Assembly (NCBI RefSeq): GCF_032197885.1
Contig: NZ_CP134159.1
Coordinates: forward strand, 744,001 to 808,000
Source: Levilactobacillus namurensis
GTDB taxonomy: Bacteria > Bacillota > Bacilli > Lactobacillales > Lactobacillaceae
Direction of reading: 5' to 3'
DNA: 64,000 nt
Shown here in pieces: positions 43,043 to 50,943 of this stretch. A program made the translations under genes and the position numbers. Numbering within the stretch: the stretch's first letter is position 1; the number at the start of each line of letters is the position of its first letter. Under the pieces are notes generated by a model. The model was not told the DNA's origin and did no database searches. It saw only the letters and a program-made list of their open reading frames with translations.

Positions 43043-43555
43043 ATGGGAAGTTTTGAGGTTATTCAAGGCGATATCACGCGCAGTCAAGTCGATGCCATCG
43101 TGAACGCGGCGAACACCACGTTGCTGGGTGGTGGCGGTGTTGATGGCGCCATCCATCGGGCGGCGGGGCCGCAACTCTTCGCGGCCTGCGTGCCCCTGAA
43201 TGGGTGTCGCACTGGCGAGGCTAAGCTGACCCCCGGGTTCGAGTTGCCCGCTAAATGGGTGATTCATACGCCGGGGCCGGTCTGGCGGGGTGGTCACCAC
43301 CACGAAGCCGAATTGCTGGCCAATTGTTACCGCAATAGCCTGACTTTGGCTACGGCGCAGGGGTGCCGGACGGTTGATTTTCCGTCCCTGAGTACCGGAG
43401 TTTACGGTTATCCGCTGGCTGCGGCGGCGCAGGTGGCGACGCAGACGATTGCGACCTGGTTAGCCGCTTCAAAGCAGGAGCTGCGGGTTCGGTTGGTCGC
43501 GTTTGATGCGACCACGGCGCAGGCGTACCGCCAAGCTTGGGCCGCGTTGGGATGA
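43043..43555 (+). CDS. Macro domain protein (O-acetyl-ADP-ribose deacetylase type)
   Basis: A 170-residue single-domain protein with the MacroD-type motifs FEVIQGDITRSQVDAIVNAA, NTTLLGGGGVDGAIHRAAG, and DFPSLSTGVYGYPLAAAAQV near residue 115. These bind ADP-ribose and place catalytic Asn, Asp and Gly residues. Such enzymes remove ADP-ribose or hydrolyse O-acetyl-ADP-ribose. ATG at 43043 follows GGAGTGAGC. No sirtuin or ADP-ribosyltransferase is nearby in the window. Confidence 0.9.
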   Translation: MGSFEVIQGDITRSQVDAIVNAANTTLLGGGGVDGAIHRAAGPQLFAACVPLNGCRTGEAKLTPGFELPAKWVIHTPGPVWRGGHHHEAELLANCYRNSLTLATAQGCRTVDFPSLSTGVYGYPLAAAAQVATQTIATWLAASKQELRVRLVAFDATTAQAYRQAWAALG

Positions 43556-43565
43556 CGATGAAGAC

Positions 43566-43610
43566 AAAAACAGACCTGAGTCTGCGAAAGGGAGACTCAG
43601 GTCTGTTGCT
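43566..43610 (-). terminator. Terminator of 66-residue gene
   Basis: ACAGACCTGAGTCT with AGACTCAGGTCTGT forms a 14-bp stem; five T follow on the minus strand. It may also stop the macrodomain operon from the other side. Confidence 0.82.
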
Positions 43611-43614
43611 TGGC

Positions 43615-43815
43615 TTAAAGTGGTTTCTTGGCAATTAGGCTGTGGAGCGCTGCCTGTTCGTCGGTAGTGGGCTGCAGCTCACCGGTCTTGATGGCGTGGA
43701 ACTTCTCAACGGTTAGGCGAGAACCAAAGGCCATCTCGCCGTCGGTCTTATCGTATTTCTTTTGGTAGGCGATGATTGCTTCAGCCAGACTACTTAGCTC
43801 TTGTTCTTGACTCAT
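43615..43815 (-). CDS. Small lactobacillar protein, LBP_cg2779-like
   Basis: A 66-residue helical protein with LSSLAEAIIAYQKKYDKTDG and AFGSRLTVEKFHAIKTGELQ, resembling the short proteins called LBP_cg2779 family in lactobacilli. The pattern is similar to half of a phage-type helix-turn-helix domain (AxAIIxYQKK, HAIKTG). GGAGGG lies before the ATG. Function is unknown; the family name is from memory and should be taken as tentative. Confidence 0.6.
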   Translation of the reverse strand: MSQEQELSSLAEAIIAYQKKYDKTDGEMAFGSRLTVEKFHAIKTGELQPTTDEQAALHSLIAKKPL

Positions 43816-44088
43816 TAATATCCCTCCAAATGATAATCCATCTTGCTGCTCACTGTTTATTATACTAAAGTTTGGCGAAATCTGGGGAATAAGTCCTCGT
43901 ATCCGAGAATATTTTGAATTTTACTTGATGAATGGCCCAAAATTGCGTAAACTAAAATGCAATATGAATTTTCTGTGTGTTAAGGAATTGTTACCGCGAT
44001 TTTGGGTCGCTGTCATCGATTTGTGACGTTCAGCCCGTACACTAGGGGTCACGTGTTGACGGAAAGTCGGGATGAACGGGGTGACAAG
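43816..44088. other. AT-rich intergenic stretch
   Basis: Contains the promoter area of the 66-residue gene and, toward its end, a TACACT box at 44036-44041 that could serve the small membrane protein. No RNA or repeat recognised. Confidence 0.35.
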
Positions 44089-44247
44089 GTGAACTTAAAA
44101 CGGATTATTCTGGGACTGGGAACGGCAATCGTCCTACTGGCTGTGGTCAGTGGCCTCTCGTGGCTACTGACGGCGCACGCCGTAGGGCCCCACGTTGCGC
44201 AGTCCGAACCACAGATCCCGCCGACGACGCGGGAGATGCCACGGTAA
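44089..44247 (+). CDS. Possible 52-residue single-span membrane protein
   Basis: From GTG at 44089 the translation is MNLKRIILGLGTAIVLLAVV, then SGLSWLLTAHAVGPHVAQSE and PQIPPTTREMPR: one strong membrane helix with positive N-terminus and a proline-rich outside tail. The ribosome site (GGGGTGACAAG) is weak, and the frame stays open upstream. A TACACT box lies about 50 bp ahead. The small size and weak start keep confidence moderate. Confidence 0.45.
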   Translation: MNLKRIILGLGTAIVLLAVVSGLSWLLTAHAVGPHVAQSEPQIPPTTREMPR

Positions 44248-44351
44248 TTTTGCGGGCATTAAAACGGGTGCCGGGTGAACCGGTGGTTTTATTAATTAAT
44301 GGTAATCGTGATGATTACATGACTACAGTCTCTTGTAGTCTATCAAGCGGG
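44248..44351. other. Intergenic stretch before terminator
   Basis: No gene seen; a small GACTACAG/TTGTAGTC hairpin lies at about 44321-44340. Confidence 0.35.
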
Positions 44352-44386
44352 AAAGCAGGTCGACTTCGGTTGGCCTGTTTTCTTTT
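44352..44386 (+). terminator. Terminator after the small membrane protein
   Basis: GCAGGTCGAC pairs with GTTGGCCTGT (with G.T pairs) around a TTCG tetraloop and is followed by T-rich sequence. Confidence 0.7.
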
Positions 44387-44407
44387 GGTCCGTTAACCGC
44401 TCAATGC

Positions 44408-44453
44408 TAAAAATCCCTTGCGTGCCATGACGATTCCGTTGGCGAGCAAGGGA
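44408..44453 (-). terminator. Terminator after the SDR gene
   Basis: TCCCTTGC and GCAAGGGA enclose a loop with a minor inner stem; five T follow on the minus strand. Confidence 0.75.
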
Positions 44454-44459
44454 CCTTAA

Positions 44460-45227
44460 TTAACGAAGCTTGATGTCACCACCGTCGACCATGAAGGTCT
44501 GACCGGTGATGTAACTGCTGGCGTCGCTGGCCAGGAAGAGGGCGACCGCCCCAATGTCCTGTTCGGGATCGCCCAGTCGGTGGAGTGGAATCTGGTTGAC
44601 CATTGCCGCGTATTGGTCCGGGGCGGCCTGTTTCCAGCGCTTCACACCAGCCGTTTCGGCGATTGGGGAAATCAGGTTGACCCGAATGTTATCAGCAGCC
44701 CATTCGTTGGCCGCCACCCGGGAAAGGCCGCGAATGGCTTCCTTGGCCGCAGCGTAGGCGGCTTGGGTCGGTTGTCCGTTGATCCCAGCCCCCGAGGCAA
44801 AGTTGATGACACTCCCCTGGTTAACCTTGAGCTGGGGATAAGCCAGCTGCATCAGATGCCAAGTCGGATAGAAGCCGGTGTTGAAGGACAGGGCCAAGTC
44901 ATCGTCGGTTAGCGCGGTGAAGGGCTTCTGGTGGGAAGCGTGGGCGTTGTTGACCAGCACGTCAATCCCGCCAAAGGCTTTGACGGCTGTGTCAATGATG
45001 AGTTGGTCGTTGGCCTTGGTACTGATGTCGGTTTGAAGCGTGACCACTTGACCGGCGTTGAGTGCCTGAAGCTCCCGCTTAGCCTGTGTGATGAGCTCAG
45101 CGTTGACGTCGACCACCAGGACACGGGCGCCCGCTTTGACGAAGGCTGTGGCCATTCCCAGGCCGATGCCGCCGGCGCCACCGGTGATGATGACGCGTTT
45201 ATCAGAAAAGTCATAAGTAATCTGCAT
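44460..45227 (-). CDS. Short-chain dehydrogenase/reductase
   Basis: A 255-residue classical SDR. The coenzyme loop is IITGGAGGIGLG (TGxxxGIG), the acidic residue after strand 2 is in VVDVNAE (Asp, NAD preference), then NNAHASH (NNAG variant), catalytic Ser in INFASGAG and YAAAKE (YxxxK). The C-terminal FLASDASSYITGQTFMVDGG is canonical. It oxidises or reduces a polyol or keto compound; the substrate cannot be told. AGGAGGA precedes ATG at 45227. A cre-like site lies about 60 bp upstream, so carbon repression is likely. Confidence 0.9.
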   Translation of the reverse strand: MQITYDFSDKRVIITGGAGGIGLGMATAFVKAGARVLVVDVNAELITQAKRELQALNAGQVVTLQTDISTKANDQLIIDTAVKAFGGIDVLVNNAHASHQKPFTALTDDDLALSFNTGFYPTWHLMQLAYPQLKVNQGSVINFASGAGINGQPTQAAYAAAKEAIRGLSRVAANEWAADNIRVNLISPIAETAGVKRWKQAAPDQYAAMVNQIPLHRLGDPEQDIGAVALFLASDASSYITGQTFMVDGGDIKLR

Positions 45228-45285
45228 GTTATCGTCCTCCTGTGTGCTGATAGTGTTGTGATCAGCGAGGAGTATATCACAATAT

Positions 45286-45299
45286 TGCAAACGGTTTCA
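45286..45299 (-). promoter_or_regulatory. CcpA cre-like operator
   Basis: TGCAAACGGTTTCA matches the cre consensus TGWAANCGNTNWCA at 13 of 14 positions. It sits about 60 bp upstream of the SDR start, a position that suits catabolite repression. A related LacI-family repressor could also use it. Confidence 0.6.
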
Positions 45300-45325
45300 A
45301 TAAAAACCATTACGTGTTTAGATTA

Positions 45326-45366
45326 CAAAAATCGGGCCCACCCCCGTTCAACGAGGTGGCCCGATA
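45326..45366 (-). terminator. Terminator of membrane protein gene 45384-45749
   Basis: ATCGGGCCACC with GGTGGGCCCGAT (one bulge) is followed by five T on the minus strand. Confidence 0.8.
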
Positions 45367-45383
45367 GGAATCAAAATAAGCCT

Positions 45384-45749
45384 TTAAAAGTGCAACCAGT
45401 CACTGTGGTTACGGTGAATATCTTCGCGAATTCCCACGACGTAAATCAAGAAAGCCGCAATGGCGATGGCTAAGAGAATGGTCCAGAGCCACGCGTGCGT
45501 GTGGATGAAGGTAAAATAGCCGAAGCCCAGGGTGCTGAGCGCAATGATGACCAGCTTCCGGCCTAGTGGTCGGTCGTGGAGAAAGGACACTGCTAGCGCC
45601 AGGACCACGGCGCCACCGAACATGTCATCACCACTACTCAGACTGCCGGGGTGGTTCACCAGGGCGTACCCTTCAATCAGAATGCCCAAAATTAAAGCTA
45701 AGTAACCGAAAAATTGAAGAAAGGTCATTTGACGAATTTTTTGCATCAC
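45384..45749 (-). CDS. Small membrane protein with about four helices
   Basis: A 121-residue protein: FFGYLALILGILIEGYALVN, FGGAVVLALAVSFLHD, LGRKLVIIALSTLGFGYFTF and WLWTILLAIAIAAFLIYVVG predict four membrane helices, with charged ends inside. The start is MMQKIRQM behind an AAAGCGGGTG-type weak site. Family not recognised. Single gene with its own terminator. Confidence 0.65.
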   Translation of the reverse strand: MMQKIRQMTFLQFFGYLALILGILIEGYALVNHPGSLSSGDDMFGGAVVLALAVSFLHDRPLGRKLVIIALSTLGFGYFTFIHTHAWLWTILLAIAIAAFLIYVVGIREDIHRNHSDWLHF

Positions 45750-45822
45750 GACACCCGCTTTCCCTCAGATGGTGTCTTTATTATAAAGCAAGCGCGCGCG
45801 ATTGGGAATCCTGACGCTTAGG

Positions 45823-46467
45823 TTACCAAGTTTCGTGGTCCAAGGCCATTTGCCAAAAGTGTAACTCGTACCAACTGCTCTTTTGGAAGATGTCTAGGAG
45901 GGCCGGCGTGTTCTGGGGAGTAGCGACCTGGTTGGCGAGGGCCAATTGAGCGGGCATCTCTCCGGCGTAGTCGTCGGCGTTGTAAGTATCGATCCAAGCT
46001 TGGTAGATGGGGATGGGTGATCCCTGGTGGGCCAGGTCGTGACCAATCTCGGCATAGAGCCAATAACAGGGTAACAGGGCAATCACGGCGCCGGCAGTGC
46101 CTAGGGTCGCTAGAGACCGGTAGAGGTGGCTGGTATAGGCGTACCCCGTGGGAGCCATAGGCGTCGCCGCGATTTCGGCATCCGTGATGGCGAGTTGCCT
46201 AAAGAAGGTTTTGCGGACCGCCATCTCGCCTTGGCGTAAGTGTTCAGCTCCGGCTCGTAACTGGTGGGCCGCCTGCGGATCCGTGGCCTGGTCCGCGGCC
46301 AGGTCGTGAATCGTCGCGAATTCTTGCAGGTAGTGGTGGTCTTGAATCAGATAATACCGGAAAGTGGCTGCGGGTAAGGTCCCCGCTTGCAAGGCTTGAA
46401 TGAAGGGGTGGTGCTTGGAAGCCGCCCAACTGGTGAGAGTAGCGGCATGGGCTTGATCAGTGAACAT
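45823..46467 (-). CDS. tenA: TenA-family thiaminase II / aminopyrimidine aminohydrolase
   Basis: A 214-residue all-helical enzyme. TenA residues seen are HPFIQALQAGTLPAATFRYY, LIQDHHYLQEFA (Asp and Tyr), MAPTGYAYTSHLYRS, ALLPCYWLYAEIG (active-site Cys followed by YW) and SSWYELHFWQMA (C-terminal Glu). It salvages the pyrimidine of thiamine by forming HMP from aminopyrimidines. AAAGGAG precedes ATG at 46467. It ends the TPP-riboswitch-controlled ykoEDC cluster, which probably imports its substrate. Confidence 0.92.
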   Translation of the reverse strand: MFTDQAHAATLTSWAASKHHPFIQALQAGTLPAATFRYYLIQDHHYLQEFATIHDLAADQATDPQAAHQLRAGAEHLRQGEMAVRKTFFRQLAITDAEIAATPMAPTGYAYTSHLYRSLATLGTAGAVIALLPCYWLYAEIGHDLAHQGSPIPIYQAWIDTYNADDYAGEMPAQLALANQVATPQNTPALLDIFQKSSWYELHFWQMALDHETW

Positions 46468-46484
46468 TAAAAAACTCCTTTCTG

Positions 46485-47138
46485 TTAAGGCAGGCCGACG
46501 AAGAGGCCGATTTGGACCACGACAAAGCCCAGACCACAGAGTAGCCAATCACGCCGACGGAGGGGAATCGTGACCGCATAAGTCCGGGGAGCCCCTTCAA
46601 CGAACCCGTGAGAGGTCATGGCGTCCGCTAACTGGTCTGACCAGTTCATGGCCGCTAGGATGACCTTGAAGTACAGTTGGGGGGACCAGAAGTGGAGCAC
46701 CTGTCCCCGCATCAGGGCGGCGGCGTGAATCGTTGCGACCTCGGCGCGAATCTTAGGCAACAGGTTGAAGGCTGCCAGGAACCCGTAAGCGAACTTCGCG
46801 GGCAGCTTAGCATTCTGCTCCAGTGATCGGGCCAAGGCTAGCGGCTGGGTAGTCTGGGTGAAGGTGGCCCCCAAGTAGACGTAGACGAACATCCGGGTGA
46901 AGATGACCGCTAAGAAGTGGTGCGAGGCGTCCCCCTGCAAGGCCAGTGACCAGACTAGGGCGCTGGCTAAGAAGAGGGGAACGGCCGTTAGCCACAGGAG
47001 GGTCTTGAAGTGAATACGTTGAACCACTAAGACGATTAAACTAAAGGCAATCAAAGCTAAGTTGACAGTCAAAACTTGGGTAAACGAAATTTCAAACGCA
47101 ATCAACACGATGGTGGCAAGCTTGAGACTAGGATTCAT
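46485..47138 (-). CDS. ykoC: ECF transporter transmembrane component (YkoC/EcfT)
   Basis: A 217-residue membrane protein with about five helices. EcfT marks are ARSLEQNAKLPAKFAYGFLA, AEVATIHAAALMRGQ (the coupling AxxxRG motif) and SDQLADAMTSHGFVEGAPRT (second ARG-type motif, here SHG). It links the ATPase to the substrate subunit. It overlaps the ATPase gene by 11 bp and precedes tenA by 17 bp. Confidence 0.9.
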   Translation of the reverse strand: MNPSLKLATIVLIAFEISFTQVLTVNLALIAFSLIVLVVQRIHFKTLLWLTAVPLFLASALVWSLALQGDASHHFLAVIFTRMFVYVYLGATFTQTTQPLALARSLEQNAKLPAKFAYGFLAAFNLLPKIRAEVATIHAAALMRGQVLHFWSPQLYFKVILAAMNWSDQLADAMTSHGFVEGAPRTYAVTIPLRRRDWLLCGLGFVVVQIGLFVGLP

Positions 47139-48552
47139 GGCGCACCTCCTGAGCTTGGTAGCTGAAGTGTTGGTCGGCCAAGGCCAAGTGGTAATCGATA
47201 AAGCTGTCGAGGCCGCTCAACTGGTGGCTGATTAACACTAAGGTCAGCTTGAGGTCTGCTTGGGTGGTCGTTAGGAGTTGACGTACCGCGTGAATCGAGG
47301 CCAGGTCTAGTCCCTTTAGGGGTTCGTCTAGCAGGAGGACGTCGGGGGCCATCATCAGCATGCAGAGCAGCTGGAACTTCTTCTGCTGGCCACTACTGAG
47401 TGAGTAGATGACCTGGTCTTCACGGCCATCGAGCTGGAGGACTTTGAGTGCAGCGGCCACCCGGTCGGGCGTAAAGTACGCGTGTTGGCCGTTCTTCTGG
47501 GACAACGCCAATTCTTCACCTAAGGTGACGTTGAGAAATTGCGCTTGAGCCGCCTGAAACATCAACCCCACGTGACGAGCGTAGGTGCACCGCCGTAGCT
47601 TTTGGATGTTCTGTTGGCGGTAAGTGATTGTGCCGTCATAGGAACTCAGCCGGACCAGCGAGCGGAAGAAGGTAGATTTTCCACTACCGTTGGGGCCGGT
47701 AATCAACGTGGTTTTATGCGCCAGGATGGCGAGGTCTTGGGGCCGCAACAGTTGCCGGGTCCCTCGGCGTAGCCCTAGCTGGTGACCAGTCAGAATCTGC
47801 GGCGCATCGGGTGCGGGGAGCTGGACCTGAGTAAGCCGCAGCCGTTCCGGAGTAAAGGCGGCTAGGCGGGCCTGGGTCGCCGCGGTCGAGAGCTGGGTCG
47901 CCATCCCGTGGTCTAAGACGGTCAGGTGGTCGACCCATTGATCATAGCCACTGAGGTCATGGTCGGCGAGGATCACAGTCTTATGGCGTTCGCGACAGAG
48001 TTGAACCAGCTTGGTCATCAGGACTTGCCGTGTCGGTGGATCGATACTGGCAAAGGGCTCGTCTAGCAAGATAACGTCACTGTCCATGGCCACGATACTG
48101 GCCAGGGCAACTTTCTGTTGTTCTCCGCCGGATAGCTGCATTAAGGCGCGGTCACGAAGCTTGGTGATGCCAACGAATGCTAAGGCGGCGTCAATCCTTG
48201 CGGGCATTTGGGCTGGGTCGACCGCCTGGTTCTCCAAGACAAAGCGCAACTCGTTAGTCACGGTATCCATGGTGAATTGGGTGCTAGGTTCCTGGAACAG
48301 CAACGCGACTCTACGGGAGCGGGTGGTTGCCGGAAATGAGGCTAGAGCCTGGTCGTCGAAGGTGATGGTCCCCGTGGTGGGTAGCGGGGTCAGGCCAGCT
48401 ATCAACCGGAGTAAGGTGGTCTTGCCACTGCCGGATGGACCGGTCAATAGGGAAAAACGACCGCCCCTAAAGGTGGCCGTTAAGTCCTTGAGCACGGGAG
48501 TTTCCCGGGCTGGTGGTGCGTAAGTTAAGTGTTGAATCGTAATGGTTGCCAA
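47128..48552 (-). CDS. ykoD: ECF transporter fused double ATPase (YkoD type)
   Basis: A 474-residue protein holds two ABC domains. The first has GPSGSGKTTLLRLIAGLTPL, LLFQEPSTQFTMDTV, LSGGEQQKVALASIVAMDSD and DVILLDEPFASIDP. The second (from about residue 260) has ITGPNGSGKSTFFRSLV, GLMFQAAQAQFLN, LSSGQQKKFQLLCMLMMAPD and [14 protein letters not shown]. Separate EcfA1/EcfA2 are the rule in lactobacilli; this fused form is typical of dedicated YkoEDC thiamine-precursor importers. It drives uptake of HMP-like compounds. Confidence 0.92.
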   Translation of the reverse strand: MATITIQHLTYAPPARETPVLKDLTATFRGGRFSLLTGPSGSGKTTLLRLIAGLTPLPTTGTITFDDQALASFPATTRSRRVALLFQEPSTQFTMDTVTNELRFVLENQAVDPAQMPARIDAALAFVGITKLRDRALMQLSGGEQQKVALASIVAMDSDVILLDEPFASIDPPTRQVLMTKLVQLCRERHKTVILADHDLSGYDQWVDHLTVLDHGMATQLSTAATQARLAAFTPERLRLTQVQLPAPDAPQILTGHQLGLRRGTRQLLRPQDLAILAHKTTLITGPNGSGKSTFFRSLVRLSSYDGTITYRQQNIQKLRRCTYARHVGLMFQAAQAQFLNVTLGEELALSQKNGQHAYFTPDRVAAALKVLQLDGREDQVIYSLSSGQQKKFQLLCMLMMAPDVLLLDEPLKGLDLASIHAVRQLLTTTQADLKLTLVLISHQLSGLDSFIDYHLALADQHFSYQAQEVRHES

Positions 48553-48568
48553 AGTGAATCCCTCCAGT

Positions 48569-49135
48569 TTAGTTCTTAGAGGTTGCGGGGAGGACGTGGG
48601 CCCGGGTCAAGAGGTTGGTGATCAGACGCGTCAAGATTCCCCCGAAGACAAAGATTGAGGCGAAGCGGACCACCAGTAATACCAGTAGGAAGCCCAGGTG
48701 ATAGGCGTTGTAACCGGACCGGAAGTAGTCCCATAAGAAGGTGACTAAAGTGGTGGTCAGTGCGCTGAGCGTCAAAGTCAGCCAGTTGTAGAACTTATAT
48801 CCCACGGCGGCGAAGCCCAATTCGGAACCGATACCTTGAACGGCCCCAGAAATTAAGGTAGATGCCCCCCAGGTTCCCCCCAGGAACATTTCCACTGCGG
48901 ATCCTAGGAATTCGCCTAGGGTTGCGGATCCAGGAATTCGGATAACAAAGCCAGCTAAGGGCCCTGCCATGACCCAGATCCCTAAGAGCAGTTCGTTAGC
49001 CAGTGGCTGAAGTCCTGCAGGTGCTAAAGCGGCCGTCAAGACGGCGTAGAGTGGCCCCACGGCCCAGAAAATAACCCCCATAAAAATTGCTAAAATGGTG
49101 ACCAGAATAATGTCACGAATATGCCAACGTTGCAT
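48569..49135 (-). CDS. ykoE: ECF transporter substrate-binding subunit YkoE
   Basis: A 188-residue integral membrane protein with about six helices. DIILVTILAIFMGVIFWAVG, LLLGIWVMAGPLAGFVIRIP, GSATLGEFLGSAVEMFLGGT, and SGAVQGIGSELGFAAVGYKF are YkoE hallmarks. It gives specificity for hydroxymethylpyrimidine or a thiamine fragment. First gene of the cluster behind the TPP riboswitch; AGGGGGAAAAC precedes the ATG. Confidence 0.92.
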   Translation of the reverse strand: MQRWHIRDIILVTILAIFMGVIFWAVGPLYAVLTAALAPAGLQPLANELLLGIWVMAGPLAGFVIRIPGSATLGEFLGSAVEMFLGGTWGASTLISGAVQGIGSELGFAAVGYKFYNWLTLTLSALTTTLVTFLWDYFRSGYNAYHLGFLLVLLVVRFASIFVFGGILTRLITNLLTRAHVLPATSKN

Positions 49136-49176
49136 GTTGTTTTCCCCCTATAGGTTATAGTGACGTGGTCACAACC

Positions 49177-49306
49177 AAAAAAATCCCCACGTAGCGCGTG
49201 GCTAAGTGGGGTTCTTGCTTGCATTTGAAAATACACCGTCCCTTCGCTGGTCTTAACCAGAGCAGGTTCAATGGGTTTGATCTCAGCCAAAATAGGCACC
49301 CCGTCG
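49177..49306 (-). promoter_or_regulatory. TPP riboswitch with terminator
   Basis: On the minus strand the aptamer reads GGGGTGCC, GGCTGAGA, ACCCATTGAACCTGCTCTGG, TTAAGACCAGCGAAGGGA, all diagnostic for the thi-box. Downstream, CCCCAC..GTGGGG with seven T at 49177-49212 forms the expression terminator. It controls ykoE-ykoD-ykoC-tenA and should repress when thiamine diphosphate is sufficient. Confidence 0.96.
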
Positions 49307-49516
49307 GATTTAAATTACTTTTAGCGTAACTAATCTGGACGAAAAATGCAACCGCTATCCTCTAAAATCGTACGGGGTGGTCTAAGCTTTTATAACTTGA
49401 ATAGTGCTCAGGCCTAATCGGTGGGGCCTCAAATCTTCCGGTTGACGTAAATTTAGCGAGCGATGCGGTAGTTGTCACAAAGTAGTTGCGTAGCTTTTTA
49501 GTTTAAGGACTTAAAA
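49307..49516. other. Gap between TPP riboswitch and the dacA side
   Basis: Contains the riboswitch promoter region and the upstream region of the sORF. I recognise no gene, RNA or repeat. Confidence 0.35.
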
Positions 49517-49609
49517 ATGGATTACAAGTACGTTACGGTCACAACAAGCTGGTTACAAAAAGCGGTAGAAGCTACCCGTGGCGTGATTGACGTGTTAGGT
49601 TATTATTAG
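49517..49609 (+). CDS. Possible 30-residue peptide upstream of the carboxypeptidase
   Basis: An ATG at 49517 lies six bases after AAGGAC and opens a frame ending in TAG at 49609: MDYKYVTVTTSWLQKAVEAT followed by RGVIDVLGYY. It has balanced codon use and a helix-like middle (SWLQKAVEATRGVIDVL). It lies just before the dacA-like gene and could be a leader peptide. The evidence is only the ribosome site and coding-like composition. Confidence 0.3.
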   Translation: MDYKYVTVTTSWLQKAVEATRGVIDVLGYY

Positions 49610-49642
49610 AAATGTAATAAGATGGGAGCGCAAGAAGCAATT

Positions 49643-50812
49643 ATGCAAGTCACAAAATTTAAGTGGGGCCTTTTTGCCCTGTTGGTTACTCTGATGGTTG
49701 GTTTGGGCGTTGGCCAAGCGACTACGGCCCAAGCGGCGGCTTATCAGACGGTAACGTCCAAGACCATTACCAAGACGGCCTACCATAAGAAGTCGAAAAA
49801 GGGGGCCCTGTACAATCAGACACACACGTGTAAAATCGTGAATCTGTCAGCGCATCCCAATACGACCTGGTATGCCACGAAGCAAGCGACGTTAAAGCAC
49901 GCCAATTCCAAGGGCATTTACCTGTATGTGGCCAATAAGTCAGGGTCCATCAAGGGATGGGTCTGGCACGGCTACCTGAAGAAGGGGACTGCGCCGTTGT
50001 CCTTGAAGTACGCCAAAGGGGCGGTGGCCATGGATGCCCAGACTGGTAAGGTGATCTGGTCTAAGGCCGGGAATACGGCGCGGCCTATCGCGTCCGTGTC
50101 CAAGATTATGACGCTCTACCTGACGCTGCAAAAGGTCGAAAGTGGCAAGGGCAGTTGGAACGACGTGGTCAACACCAGCAGTAAAGGGCTGATTGCCATG
50201 GGGAACAGCGCTGCTTGTGGGGGCTTTAAGTTCAAGTCCGGGCACAAGTACACGGTCAAGGACCTCTACTACGCAGCTTACCTGGATTCGTCCAATAACG
50301 CGGCGATTGCGTTGGGGAAGTGGGTCGCTGGCAGTAACGGGGCCTTTATCCGGAAGATGAACGCCCAAGCTAAGACCTGGGGCTTAAAGCATGCCAGCTT
50401 TGTCTCCGCTTCGGGGTTGGAAAACAGTGACTTGGCAGCGTTTGGCTACCGTTACGGGTCAGCCAACGCTAACAAGGTCTCCCCAATCGACGTGGCCAAG
50501 ATTGCCCGGCACCTGATCACGGACTACCCCCGGGTGGTCACGGACGGTCAGATTGGTTCGAAGTACGTGGATGGCCAGTTGCTCTACAACTACAACAACC
50601 TGTTGAAGGGGCGGAAGTATTATCAGGCCTCGTTAAAGGTTGACGGTTTGAAGACCGGGTACACGCCGTTAGCGGGCTACTGCTTCGTCGGAACTGGTCA
50701 AAAAGCGGGTAAGCACCGGTTGATCACGGTGGTCCTGCACGATGAAAATGAGTTCACCGAGACCCGTTCGCTGATGAACTACGCATACAAGAGTAGCAGC
50801 ATGAACGCTTAA
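49643..50812 (+). CDS. D-alanyl-D-alanine carboxypeptidase (S11, DacA type)
   Basis: A secreted penicillin-binding protein of about 389 residues. The signal peptide (GLFALLVTLMVGLGVGQATT, cleaved near AQA) precedes an SH3-like segment (residues about 40-110, YLYVANKSGSIKGWVWHGYL). The S11 catalytic domain follows with SxxK in ASVSKIMT, SxN in LDSSNNAAIAL and KTG in DGLKTGYT. It trims the terminal D-Ala from wall stem peptides. The start is uncertain: 49643 fits the signal peptide; ATG at 49622 would add seven residues, and neither has a strong ribosome site. Confidence 0.9.
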   Translation: MQVTKFKWGLFALLVTLMVGLGVGQATTAQAAAYQTVTSKTITKTAYHKKSKKGALYNQTHTCKIVNLSAHPNTTWYATKQATLKHANSKGIYLYVANKSGSIKGWVWHGYLKKGTAPLSLKYAKGAVAMDAQTGKVIWSKAGNTARPIASVSKIMTLYLTLQKVESGKGSWNDVVNTSSKGLIAMGNSAACGGFKFKSGHKYTVKDLYYAAYLDSSNNAAIALGKWVAGSNGAFIRKMNAQAKTWGLKHASFVSASGLENSDLAAFGYRYGSANANKVSPIDVAKIARHLITDYPRVVTDGQIGSKYVDGQLLYNYNNLLKGRKYYQASLKVDGLKTGYTPLAGYCFVGTGQKAGKHRLITVVLHDENEFTETRSLMNYAYKSSSMNA

Positions 50813-50822
50813 TCATACTATC

Positions 50823-50857
50823 AGACGCTTGGAGTGGTCACTCCAAGCGTCTTTTTT
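50823..50857 (+). terminator. Terminator after the carboxypeptidase
   Basis: AGACGCTTGGAGTG with CACTCCAAGCGTCT is a 14-bp perfect stem followed by six T. Confidence 0.92.
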
Positions 50858-50943
50858 GCGCCATAGAAGACAGTTGGTTGCAATGGACGCGACGGCTCGC
50901 GTATGATGAGAGCAGTTTTTGAACATGAGAGGACTGAGATGAG

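Noticed and set aside
44160..44396. Open frame overlapping the small membrane protein and running into the terminator
   Set aside because: It crosses the terminator hairpin and shows no ribosome site or coding pattern.
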